A DNA stretch of 20,669 bases, taken from HLUCCA09 sp038757905 (GTDB lineage: Bacteria > Pseudomonadota > Alphaproteobacteria > Rhodobacterales > Rhodobacteraceae). The notes below the pieces were generated by a model that was not told where the DNA came from, did not search any database, and saw only the letters and a program-made list of their open reading frames with translations. Shown piece by piece: positions 7,451-14,914 of this stretch. Every line of letters begins with the position of its first letter. Position 1 is the first letter of the stretch. The position numbers and the translations under genes are program-made. Location of the stretch: the NCBI GenBank assembly GCA_038757905.1, contig JBCDGG010000097.1, positions 1-20,669 of the forward strand, written 5' to 3'.

Positions 7451-7789
7451 CTAGTGTTTGTGCGCCCCTGCGCAGGCGGCGCATAGCGGTGTGTGCGGCA
7501 ACACTGCGAGTCTTGCCGGGGCGATGTCGTCGCCACACCGGACACAGAAACCGTAGGAGCCGTCCTCGATCCGCGTCAAAGCCGACCGGATCGCGGCGAT
7601 CTCGGCCTGTCCGGCGGTTCCTTGCCGCTCCAGCACCTCATCGCCTTCGCGTTCCACCGCCAGCTCGGACCAATCCCGGTTCTGATGGCTGTCCAACTCC
7701 GCTTCGATTTCTTGCAGGTGACCCAGCAACTCGCCCAATCGCCGTTCGAGCGCTTTCTTGGCTTTGTCGATCATGGGAACATCACCCAT
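7451..7789 (-). CDS. DksA/TraR-family zinc finger protein
   Basis: The 112-residue product has an N-terminal coiled-coil region (about 8-75) and a C-terminal zinc finger Cys82-x2-Cys85-x17-Cys103-x2-Cys106 (FCVRCGDDIAPARLAVLPHT-PLCAAC). DksA-like proteins enter the RNA polymerase secondary channel and modulate transcription, often with ppGpp. This protein is shorter than E. coli DksA (151 residues), and an acidic tip is not obvious, so it may be one of the small paralogues common in Alphaproteobacteria. An ideal AGGAGG lies 7 bases upstream of the ATG at 7789. It diverges from the TIGR01244-type gene at 7929. Confidence 0.9.
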   Translation of the reverse strand: MGDVPMIDKAKKALERRLGELLGHLQEIEAELDSHQNRDWSELAVEREGDEVLERQGTAGQAEIAAIRSALTRIEDGSYGFCVRCGDDIAPARLAVLPHTPLCAACAGAHKH

Positions 7790-7928
7790 CGCAATGCCTC
7801 CTGTCTCGTGGGGTTGTCCAAGCCTGCGCCAGGGCGGCAGCGGTCGCCTTGATGCAGGTCAACGGGCCGTCGACCGCGAATGCCGCGCGGGATCTTGACG
7901 ATCTGGGTGTCAGACGGGACAAACCTCC

Positions 7929-8357
7929 ATGCACATTCGTCCGTTGACCCCCCGCTACGCCGTGTCGCCGCAGATCTCGCCAGAGGACCTCGCGGAGATC
8001 AAAGCCGCCGGCTATGCGGCAATCATCTGCAACCGCCCGGATGCCGAGATCCCCCCCGACATCGGCGCGGCCGCGATCGAAGCGGCGGCCACGGCGGCGG
8101 GCCTGGCATTTGTCGAGATCCCGATCACCCACGCCGGTCTGGACGAGGCGAGCATTCAGGCCCAGGCCGACGCCATCGCCAATGCGCAGGGGCCGGTGCT
8201 CGCCTATTGCGCTTCGGGCACCCGCTCGACCATCGTCTGGATGCTGGGCGCGGCACCGACCACGCCGCCAGATGAGCTTCTGACGGCGGCCCAGAGCCAC
8301 GGCTACGATCTGGAAATGCTGCGGCCCCAGCTCAACGCCCTGCACGGCGGCGCCTGA
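7929..8357 (+). CDS. TIGR01244/DUF442-type phosphatase-fold (putative sulfurtransferase) protein
   Basis: The 142-residue product matches the small family also found fused to Blh beta-lactamase-like proteins. Its order is YAVSPQISPEDLAEIKAAGY, then IICNRPDAE, then a catalytic loop YCASGTRST in which Cys94-x5-Arg99 forms the dual-specificity-phosphatase-like P-loop. Family members are annotated as putative sulfur transferases, some linked to sulfide oxidation. The Cys-loop supports persulfide or phosphatase chemistry, but the substrate cannot be read from sequence. No membrane segment or export signal is present. The ribosome binding site before the ATG is weak. No Blh or sulfide:quinone reductase gene is adjacent. 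Confidence 0.85.
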   Translation: MHIRPLTPRYAVSPQISPEDLAEIKAAGYAAIICNRPDAEIPPDIGAAAIEAAATAAGLAFVEIPITHAGLDEASIQAQADAIANAQGPVLAYCASGTRSTIVWMLGAAPTTPPDELLTAAQSHGYDLEMLRPQLNALHGGA

Positions 8358-8385
8358 CGCAGGACGAGCCCGGCTTCGGCGCTGG

Positions 8386-9624
8386 CTAGATCTTTGGCAA
8401 ATCCTCAAGCGACGGCAGGCCACCCGGCGGCGCGGCAGGCGGCGCGCCCGATCCGTGGCTGCCGAGATCGGGCAACGGCTCGGGGTCCGGCAGATCGGAC
8501 AGATCCGGCAGATCGGAGAGGTCAGGCAGGCCCGGTGACGTGAGGTCGCCCGGCGGTACGCCCCCGAGGTCGGCGGGCGGCGCGCTCGGCTCCGGCAACC
8601 GGGCGACGGCCCCCGCCTGAGGCGGGATCGCAGTCGGGCCGGGCGCGGGCACCGCACCGCTGGGCAGCGCCGTGCCGCCCGGCGCCTCCGCCCCTTCGGC
8701 GACGGCGAGACGCAAGGCGCGCCGCCCGCTGCTCTGCCCAAGACGGCCCGACGCGATCCGCGTTCCGTCGACGCCGCGCAAAACGGTCTCGTCCAGCGCC
8801 GCGCCGGGCAGTGTCAGCTCCTGACCCGGGCTCAACCCCTCCAGCTCGGCGATGGTCAGGGACAGGCGGTGAAGTTCCGCCGTCACCACCACACGGCCGG
8901 ACATGATGTGATCCTCCAGCGCCTCGCCCCAGCTGGGCCCGTCCGCCGCCTCCGAGGCGCCGGGCGCCGTTTCTGGCCCGGGGCGCGCTTTGGCGGGCGT
9001 AAGAAGGCCGGGCCCCTGCCCGTCACCGCGCCCCGTCGCCGGCAGGGCGAGCATCAGCTTGAAATGACGCACGCCGGCGGCCAGCTCGCCGGTGAGCGTC
9101 AGGATACGATAGTCGATATCCTCCATCATCAGGCCCAGCGGGCGCGGATCGTCGAGGTAGCTGGCATAGCCGAACCCCATCGCCCAGCCAGCCGATGGCT
9201 GGTCGCCGAACGTCCCCTCCAGCAGACGCAACACATCGTCCACAAGATCGGCGATCAGCGCGGCGTCCGTCCGGGTGGGTCGGCGGGGTTTGGGCGGCCG
9301 GGCGGCCAGGCGGCCCATCATCAACTGCTCGATGATTGCAGAGAGCAAATCGGCGTCGAAGACCATAAGCCCCTGCGCCTCGCCGGGGCCCTCCAGTACG
9401 GCGAGCATCCCACCCTCCGGGAGCGTGTCGAGCAGTTCCGCAAGCGTCCCCGTTCGGGCGCTGCACGCGCCGACGCTCGCCATAAGCTCCAGCCGCCGAT
9501 CGCAGGTTTGCACCAGCGCGGTTGAGAGCGCCTTACACGGCGTGACCTGCCGCTGAGCCGCAACAGATGTGCGCCCAGCATCCGCCTTGCGTCTGAGGAC
9601 AGATGTCCCTTGCCCGTCTGCCAT
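8386..9624 (-). CDS. FliM/FliN-family flagellar motor switch-like protein
   Basis: The product (412 residues from the ATG at 9624) has a FliM middle-domain-like region. This includes LMVFDADLLSAIIEQLMMGR and a helix after TRTDAALIADLVDDVLRLLEG. A SpoA-type C-terminal domain carries VVVTAELHRLSLTIAELEGL-SPGQELTLP. FliM and FliN form the C-ring that sets motor rotation. I see no N-terminal CheY-binding motif of the classic FliM type. The tail is unusual: about 100 Pro/Gly/Ala-rich residues ending in repeats LPDLSDLPDLSDLPD and a terminal LPSLEDLPKI. It lies 144 bp downstream of the SLC5-kinase gene on the same strand. The upstream in-frame extension to 9687 lacks support; MADGQG at 9624 is preferred. 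It may be a divergent or accessory switch component. Confidence 0.75.
   Translation of the reverse strand: MADGQGTSVLRRKADAGRTSVAAQRQVTPCKALSTALVQTCDRRLELMASVGACSARTGTLAELLDTLPEGGMLAVLEGPGEAQGLMVFDADLLSAIIEQLMMGRLAARPPKPRRPTRTDAALIADLVDDVLRLLEGTFGDQPSAGWAMGFGYASYLDDPRPLGLMMEDIDYRILTLTGELAAGVRHFKLMLALPATGRGDGQGPGLLTPAKARPGPETAPGASEAADGPSWGEALEDHIMSGRVVVTAELHRLSLTIAELEGLSPGQELTLPGAALDETVLRGVDGTRIASGRLGQSSGRRALRLAVAEGAEAPGGTALPSGAVPAPGPTAIPPQAGAVARLPEPSAPPADLGGVPPGDLTSPGLPDLSDLPDLSDLPDPEPLPDLGSHGSGAPPAAPPGGLPSLEDLPKI
8492..8527 (-). repeat. In-frame 18-bp tandem repeat in the FliM-like tail
   Basis: Two imperfect 18-bp units (8492-8509 and 8510-8527) encode LPDLSD repeats, with shorter LPDPEPLPDLG echoes upstream in the DNA. 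The repeat keeps the reading frame, so unit-number variation would lengthen or shorten the acidic tail without breaking the gene. Confidence 0.8.
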
Positions 9625-9768
9625 GCCTGTTCGTTCGCTTCCCTTGGCGTGCGTGCTCTTCCGGCCGGCGGCGCAGCGTTTCTGCACGCGCTCGCCCCAT
9701 CATGGCGCACAACGCGTTCCAGATTGGTTAACGCAGCCAAAGGCTTGTCTGGAAAATGCGCGCCGTCG

Positions 9769-12480
9769 CTACTGCGCTGCGGTGGCGGGCGTTGCAGCCG
9801 CGGCGCGCCCTTCCGGTGCAACGCGGGGAAGCGTTAGCCGGAACCCGGCCCCGCCCTGCCCCGGCAGGTATCGGATGCTGCCGCCGAGGCTCGCCACGAT
9901 CTCGCGGCAGATCGCGAGACCCAGCCCCGTTCCACCCGCAGCAGCGGTATCGGACAGGCGTGAAAACTTCTCGAAGATGATCTCGCGGCTCTTCTCCGGA
10001 ATGCCCGACCCGTTGTCGACGAAGTCCAGAACGATGCCCTCTCCGTCGCGGCCAACCGACAGGGTCAACTCCGGATGCGGGGCATCACAGTATTTGCGGG
10101 CGTTGCTCATGAGGTTCACGAAGACCTGCACCAACCGATCCGCATCCGTGCGCAACATCACGCCAGCCTCGGAGATGCGGTCGCGCTGCACGTCGAGCCC
10201 GCCCGCGCTGTCCATGACGCCGGATGCGGCGGTGGCCCGGTCGAGCAGTTCCGACAACGAAACCGTCGACAGGTGCAGCTTGACGGAGGCGTTCTCCAAG
10301 GCCGAAAGGTCCAGCAAATCGTCCAGCAGCCGCGTCAGCCGAATCGCCTCGTCGTGAATCACCCCGGCAAACCGGGTCTGTTCCTCCTCCCCCAATCCCC
10401 CTTCGCGCAAGATCTCCGAGAACGCGCGGATCGAGGTCATGGGCGTGCGCAACTCGTGGCTGATCTGGCTCAGGAACCCGTCCTTCTGGTGCGACAGGTC
10501 GGTGAGTTTCGCATTGGCCTCCTTGAGTTGTCGCGCGGTGCGGCTCAGTTCTGCCGACTGGGCTTCGAGCTGCGAGGAATACTCGAGGATCTGCTGCGCC
10601 TCGTCGGCCACGCGCATCAGGTCCTCAACCAGCACGTTCGACCCGCCCGCGATCTGGGCCACCATGGCATGCGCCGTCGCTCCGCCGACCGAACCCGACA
10701 GCTCCCGCTCCAGATGGTCGAGGAAGGCCGGCGTGGTGTCGGGCAGAAACCCGTCCTTGCCCTGGGCCCCCGCCGCGCGTTGAAACAGGGCCTGCGCCTG
10801 AGTGGCGCCGAGGATGCGCTGCGCCATCATCAGCAGATCCTCGGCCGGCGCATTGCCGCGCGCCCAGCCCCGCGCCCCGAGCGTATGCTCGAACACGTTG
10901 ACGATCTGCGCCCCCTGCAACCGCTCGAGCGGTGTGGGGAACGTCAGGATCGAAACGACGCAATAGGCCAGCGTGTTGAGCAGCATCGACCAGAAGACGG
11001 CGTGCACCACCGGGTCCATCCCCTCGATCCCGAAGAGCGCCTGCGGCCGCAACAGGCCGATACCGAGCGGACCGTCCGCAAGCACCGCGGTTGACAGTGG
11101 GCCCGCCGCGCCGAAGCTCGGCAGAAACAGGCTGTAGATCCAGATAGTAAACCCAACCGTCAGGCCCGCCGCCGCACCGGCGCGGGTGCCGCCGCGCCAG
11201 AAGAGCCCACCCACCATCGCCGGCAAAACCTGGGCGACCCCCACAAAGGCGATCAACCCGATGGAGGCCAGCGCCGCCGAGCCCCCCGAGAGCCTGAAAT
11301 AGAGATAGCCCAGAAGCAGGACCCCCCCGATCGCGAAACGGCGGGAGCGGATGACGACGTGGCGCACATCCCCCGCCATCATGGCCGCTTCGCCGCGCCG
11401 AGCGAGGTAGAGCGGCATCACGATGTGGTTGGACACCATCGTCGCCAGAGCCAGGCTCGCCACGATCACCATCGAGGTGGCCGACGAGAACCCTCCGAGA
11501 AACGCCAGCACCGCCAGGCCTTCGCGCCCCTCTGCCAACGGCAGGGTCAGAACGAACATGTCGGGATTGGCACCCTCCGGCATCCGCTCCAGGCCCAGAA
11601 CGGCAATCGGCACCACGAAGAGCGACATGGCAAAGAGGTAGAGCGGAAAGGCCCAGGAGGCGGTCGCCAGATGCGCCTCATCGGCGTTCTCCACCACAAG
11701 GACCTGGAACATGCGCGGCAGGCACAGCACGGCCGCCGCCGAGCAGAAGATCAGCCCCGCCCAGCGCGTGGGATCGACCTGCCAGTCGGAGATCGTCGAA
11801 ACGTCGATCCGGCGGATGACGTCGGCCGGGCCGTCCGCCAGACCCCACACCACGAACATCCCCACCGCAAGAAGGGCCACGAGTTTCACGACCGCTTCCA
11901 CGGCAATCGCCATCACCACGCCATGGTGGCGCTCGTTGGCATCGAGGTTGCGCGTCCCGAAGAGAATGGTGAAGAGCGCCAGCCCGGCCGCCACCCACAG
12001 ACCGGAGGTGACCGTGCCTGCCCCCGGCATCTCGCCATTGGCGAAGACCCCGAAGGACTGCGTCACCGATTGCAGCTGAAGCGCGATATAGGGCGTTGTG
12101 CCGACGAGCATCAGCACCGTGACCATCACGCCCAGCAGGTTGGACTTGCCATAGCGTGAGGAGATGAGATCCGCGATCGAGGTAATCCGCTGCGTCCGCC
12201 CAACGCGCACGAGCTTGCGCAGGAGCAGCCACCACCCGATGAAGACGAGGGTGGGCCCGAGATAGATCGTCACGAACTCAAGGCCGGAGCGCGCAGCGTA
12301 TCCCACCGCTCCGTAAAACGTCCATGCTGTGCAATAGACGGAGAGCGACAGCGTGTAGACCAACGGCGAGGCCAGCCACCGCCCCTTGCCGGAGCGCGCC
12401 TGCCCCTCGGCAACGGCCGCGACGATGAACAGGAACGCAACGTAGGCCAGCGAGAGGGTGACCAGCAGATTGAAGGTCAC
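9769..12480 (-). CDS. SLC5 symporter-STAC-histidine kinase fusion (CbrA/CrbS type)
   Basis: This 903-residue sensor combines a sodium:solute symporter (about residues 1-490, 12-13 hydrophobic helices) with a STAC-like linker (about 520-610), a coiled coil and a kinase core. The H-box SHELRTPMTSIRAF places the phospho-accepting histidine at residue 675 (codon 10456-10458). The N-box VNLMSNARKY, G1 box DNGSGIP, F box FEKFSRL and G2 box GGTGLGLAI are all intact. The nearest studied relatives are CbrA, which senses and transports histidine, and CrbS, which controls acs during acetate use. The symporter could sense or carry its own ligand. It starts with GTG at 12480, overlapping the upstream stop by 4 nt (GTGA), which indicates translational coupling. 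The second acs and the ScfR-like gene nearby favour a CrbS-like role, but the ligand is not proven. Confidence 0.92.
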   Translation of the reverse strand: MTFNLLVTLSLAYVAFLFIVAAVAEGQARSGKGRWLASPLVYTLSLSVYCTAWTFYGAVGYAARSGLEFVTIYLGPTLVFIGWWLLLRKLVRVGRTQRITSIADLISSRYGKSNLLGVMVTVLMLVGTTPYIALQLQSVTQSFGVFANGEMPGAGTVTSGLWVAAGLALFTILFGTRNLDANERHHGVVMAIAVEAVVKLVALLAVGMFVVWGLADGPADVIRRIDVSTISDWQVDPTRWAGLIFCSAAAVLCLPRMFQVLVVENADEAHLATASWAFPLYLFAMSLFVVPIAVLGLERMPEGANPDMFVLTLPLAEGREGLAVLAFLGGFSSATSMVIVASLALATMVSNHIVMPLYLARRGEAAMMAGDVRHVVIRSRRFAIGGVLLLGYLYFRLSGGSAALASIGLIAFVGVAQVLPAMVGGLFWRGGTRAGAAAGLTVGFTIWIYSLFLPSFGAAGPLSTAVLADGPLGIGLLRPQALFGIEGMDPVVHAVFWSMLLNTLAYCVVSILTFPTPLERLQGAQIVNVFEHTLGARGWARGNAPAEDLLMMAQRILGATQAQALFQRAAGAQGKDGFLPDTTPAFLDHLERELSGSVGGATAHAMVAQIAGGSNVLVEDLMRVADEAQQILEYSSQLEAQSAELSRTARQLKEANAKLTDLSHQKDGFLSQISHELRTPMTSIRAFSEILREGGLGEEEQTRFAGVIHDEAIRLTRLLDDLLDLSALENASVKLHLSTVSLSELLDRATAASGVMDSAGGLDVQRDRISEAGVMLRTDADRLVQVFVNLMSNARKYCDAPHPELTLSVGRDGEGIVLDFVDNGSGIPEKSREIIFEKFSRLSDTAAAGGTGLGLAICREIVASLGGSIRYLPGQGGAGFRLTLPRVAPEGRAAAATPATAAQ

Positions 12481-12818
12481 GAATCCGTCTCCGGTTCGGC
12501 CGTCTGGCCGCTCTTGCGCAGGGGTTCAGACAGCTTGTTGGCCATCAGCGCCCCCGCGACGATCAGGGCGAGCCACGCCAGAAAGACGTAGACGGCGCCC
12601 ATGGAGGTCGAATGGCTCTCGGCCCACAGCATGGGCAGCAGCAGCAACGCCGCCCCGAGAAACGGCAGGATACGCGCAGCGTCCATCACGCGGCGGCGGC
12701 GATAGGTTTCGCGGTGCAGGAACAGGGGCGTCTGCCGCGTCGTCCGCGGTAGATCGGCCAGCCCGGTGGCCCGCTCGACCGGGCGGGGCGGCTCCGTCTT
12801 GTCCGGCCCCTCCGCCAT
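12477..12818 (-). CDS. Two-TM accessory protein coupled to the SLC5-kinase, 113 aa
   Basis: The product has a charged, basic N-terminal cytoplasmic segment of about 45 residues. Two hydrophobic helices follow (about ILPFLGAALLLLPMLWA and VYVFLAWLALIVAGALMA), then a short polar tail. It starts 3 bp after the response regulator stop and overlaps the kinase start by 4 bp, so it is made from the same message and probably in fixed ratio. SLC5-type transporters elsewhere often have a small two-TM partner gene immediately upstream (DUF485 or DUF4212 with ActP-like symporters). This protein occupies the same place, but I cannot confirm sequence homology. A subunit or stabiliser of the sensor-symporter is inferred. 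Confidence 0.75.
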   Translation of the reverse strand: MAEGPDKTEPPRPVERATGLADLPRTTRQTPLFLHRETYRRRRVMDAARILPFLGAALLLLPMLWAESHSTSMGAVYVFLAWLALIVAGALMANKLSEPLRKSGQTAEPETDS

Positions 12819-12821
12819 TGC

Positions 12822-13244
12822 CTAGCTCCGCTCTGTGTTCTGTTGCGTCGCACCGTCGGGGGCACCGTCGGGGGCAACATCGGCCATCATGGCATTCACG
12901 GCGTCGAGAACATCGGAATTCGCGAAGGGTTTTGTCATGAAGCGTGTGACGCCGTAACGTTCCGCCTGCTCGCGGTCCCGCTCCTGCCCTTTAGCTGTCA
13001 GCATCAGCACCGGCAGGCGCGACGTGTCGGAATGATCGCGCAACTCGCGCAGGATCTCGAAGCCCGACCGCCCAGGCAGCATCACATCCAGCACAAGGAC
13101 GCTCGGATCCGCCCGGCGGACCGCCTCCACCGCCGTTCTGCCGTCCGAATGGGTCGATACCTGCCATCCGTCCCGCGACAGGATGAAACGGATCGCCTCA
13201 AGAATATTCGGTTCGTCCTCCACAAGAAGGATACGCTTGTCCAT
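12822..13244 (-). CDS. Single-domain response regulator (CheY-like receiver)
   Basis: The 140-residue product is a receiver domain only. It has the acidic pocket EDE at 9-11, the phospho-acceptor Asp53 in VLVLDVMLPGRSG, Thr83 in MLTAKG, and Lys105 in FMTKPF. After the receiver there is a short disordered Ala/Asp/Gly tail and no output domain. It is the first gene of the three-gene run receiver, two-TM protein, SLC5-kinase, so it is the probable partner of the kinase. In CrbS/CrbR systems the regulator has a LuxR-type DNA-binding domain; here signalling must go through another protein or a phosphorelay. A purine-rich GGGGGAGACGAAGGA upstream supports the ATG at 13244. Confidence 0.92.
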   Translation of the reverse strand: MDKRILLVEDEPNILEAIRFILSRDGWQVSTHSDGRTAVEAVRRADPSVLVLDVMLPGRSGFEILRELRDHSDTSRLPVLMLTAKGQERDREQAERYGVTRFMTKPFANSDVLDAVNAMMADVAPDGAPDGATQQNTERS

Positions 13245-13368
13245 TCCTTCGTCTCCCCCGATCGCGCGCGCGTCGTTGTGCCCTGCGCGCTGCGATCACA
13301 CGGGCAGCATTGCGTATCGCCCCGCGCCTGTCAAAGCGCCGAACCGCCACTGCTCTTTGTCCAACGGA

Positions 13369-14706
13369 TCAGGCGGTTATGCCCATGATCGACGGCTCTC
13401 TACGCGCCGCGCAGGCCGCCCGCGGACAGATCCGGCACGAGGTGCCGATGGGGAGGGCCACGGCCTGCTCCGCCACGCCCACCGCCCCCTGCGCATAGCT
13501 GAGCGCCAGGTCCAGCGGGACCACGAGCATCTGCGCCTCCATTACCTGCGGCCCATCGAACCCGGCAGGCTGAAGCGGCTGGCACAGGGAATAGGTCAGA
13601 AACGTCAACGGCGCGCGCCCCCCCATCTCGACGACCTGCCGCACCGGCGCCACCGGCCGCGACAGCGCCTGGTAGAGCGGCCAGAGCGGACACGCGGCGG
13701 AGTACCGGGGCACCGAGAACCCCTCGACAGGCTTTCGGAACGTCAAGGTTCCGGACGCATCGCAGGCCACGAGCCCGATCGCGCCCCCTAGGATATCAGG
13801 CGGCATCGCGGCGAGCCTGCGGAACATGGCGCCGAGATCAACCCCGAAGCGCAGCGCCATCGCGGCCGGGTCGAGCCCCGTTTCTTCGGCCACCTCTTTC
13901 ATCCGCGAAAGCGGCATATGCTCGACGTCCCGCCGCACGCGTTCGAGATAGCGCTTCGCCATATCCTGCGCCGCGGCCGATTCCAGCGCCTCGGCGCGCG
14001 CCACCAAATCCGCCGGCTCCGGCGCCAGGGCCCGCTCCATCTCGGCCACATGGTAATCCTGCTCCGCCAGCCACAGATCGAGCTCCTCCAGCGGGGTCTG
14101 CGCACCAAACTCCGGGCTCGCACCGTCGTCGAGATACCGCACGAGCGCCTCGGCGCTCTCCGCCAGCCGCATGCTCTCCTCGGCGATGTTGCGGTGAAAG
14201 CGCGTCTGCCATTCCGGGTCGATATCGTCGGTCTCGACCAGGATCGTCGCGGTGGACCGGATCGCCGTCACCGTCGAGAGCACTTCGTGCATGGACGCCG
14301 ACAGGAACGGGTCGTGCGTCATCCGGTCCGACAGAACCTCGACCGTGCGTTCGAGATCGAGAGACCGGCGGCGCGTGTCGAGCATCAGCTGTGCCAGCCC
14401 CGGAAACCGGCCGACGAACTCCTCGAGCCGCGGCAGCTCCTCGGAGGCGCGGGTGTGGTCGGCCGCGGCCTCCCGCAGAGAGTTGATCAGGGCAGCTTCA
14501 GCGCCCTCGGTCAGCTGGGTGACGTCCACGCGCAGCTCGCGCGCGATCTCCTGTACGAGCTTTCCGCCGATTCTCCGCCGGTTATGCTCGATCAGGTTCA
14601 AATAGGAGGGCGAGATCCCGACCGACCGCGCAAGGTCGGATTGCTTTCGCCCCACGACCATCCGCCGTTCCCGGATCCGGCTTCCGACAAGCGACGGCCT
14701 ACTCAT
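13369..14706 (-). CDS. XRE-family short-chain fatty acyl-CoA-type regulator (ScfR/PccR/RamB family)
   Basis: The 445-residue product starts MSRPSLVGSRIRERR. It has an XRE helix-turn-helix at about residues 11-65, with KQSDLARSVGISPSYLNLIE as the recognition region. A long helical middle follows, and then a DUF2083-like C-terminal domain with SAACPLWPLYQALSRP and LTYSLCQPL. The end has a Cys-x2-Cys-x4-Cys cluster (SCRICPRAACAARREP). Related proteins PccR (Rhodobacter), RamB (Corynebacterium) and PrpR (Mycobacterium) bind acyl-CoA and control acetate or propionate genes; PrpR carries an iron-sulfur cluster, which the Cys motif here may also support. The ATG at 14706 is preferred over the longer frame from 14751. 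It is divergent from the transporter operon and co-directional with the two-component genes. Confidence 0.88.
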   Translation of the reverse strand: MSRPSLVGSRIRERRMVVGRKQSDLARSVGISPSYLNLIEHNRRRIGGKLVQEIARELRVDVTQLTEGAEAALINSLREAAADHTRASEELPRLEEFVGRFPGLAQLMLDTRRRSLDLERTVEVLSDRMTHDPFLSASMHEVLSTVTAIRSTATILVETDDIDPEWQTRFHRNIAEESMRLAESAEALVRYLDDGASPEFGAQTPLEELDLWLAEQDYHVAEMERALAPEPADLVARAEALESAAAQDMAKRYLERVRRDVEHMPLSRMKEVAEETGLDPAAMALRFGVDLGAMFRRLAAMPPDILGGAIGLVACDASGTLTFRKPVEGFSVPRYSAACPLWPLYQALSRPVAPVRQVVEMGGRAPLTFLTYSLCQPLQPAGFDGPQVMEAQMLVVPLDLALSYAQGAVGVAEQAVALPIGTSCRICPRAACAARREPSIMGITA

Positions 14707-14753
14707 GGAAAAGCTGCATCGTTCCAACACCTTTCTGCATCGCCGCATCAAGC

Positions 14754-14800
14754 ATTTTACATTTCAGGCGATGTAGATGTGTATTCTTTTACAAAAAAAG
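14754..14800. promoter_or_regulatory. Candidate autoregulatory operators between the XRE gene and the transporter operon
   Basis: Two similar AT-rich elements stand out. TTTACATT is at 14756-14763 and TTTACAAA is at 14788-14795, in the same orientation and 32 bp apart, close to three helical turns. On the minus strand the second reads TTTGTAAA, one base from the TTTGCAAA core I recall for RamB/PccR-type regulators. They lie 50-90 bp upstream of the XRE start and about 120 bp upstream of the binding-protein start, so one regulator could control both directions. Assignment is by motif resemblance and position only. Confidence 0.45.
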
Positions 14801-14873
14801 CGCGGCGGCGGAAGCCTTTGTTGCGTGGTTATCCCTGCCTCGCAAAAATGGTGACAGCTCCGTCATGGGGCAT

Positions 14874-14894
14874 CGAGCGCGGTTCACGCGCTCG
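14874..14894 (+). promoter_or_regulatory. Stem-loop in the 5' leader of the binding-protein gene
   Basis: A perfect 8-bp stem, CGAGCGCG (14874-14881) with CGCGCTCG (14887-14894), encloses a 5-nt loop. It sits 8 nt before the ribosome binding site GGGAGG (14903-14908). In mRNA it could protect the 5' end or influence ribosome access. No known riboswitch fold is recognised. Confidence 0.5.
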
Positions 14895-14914
14895 CCACCA
14901 CAGGGAGGATGGAA

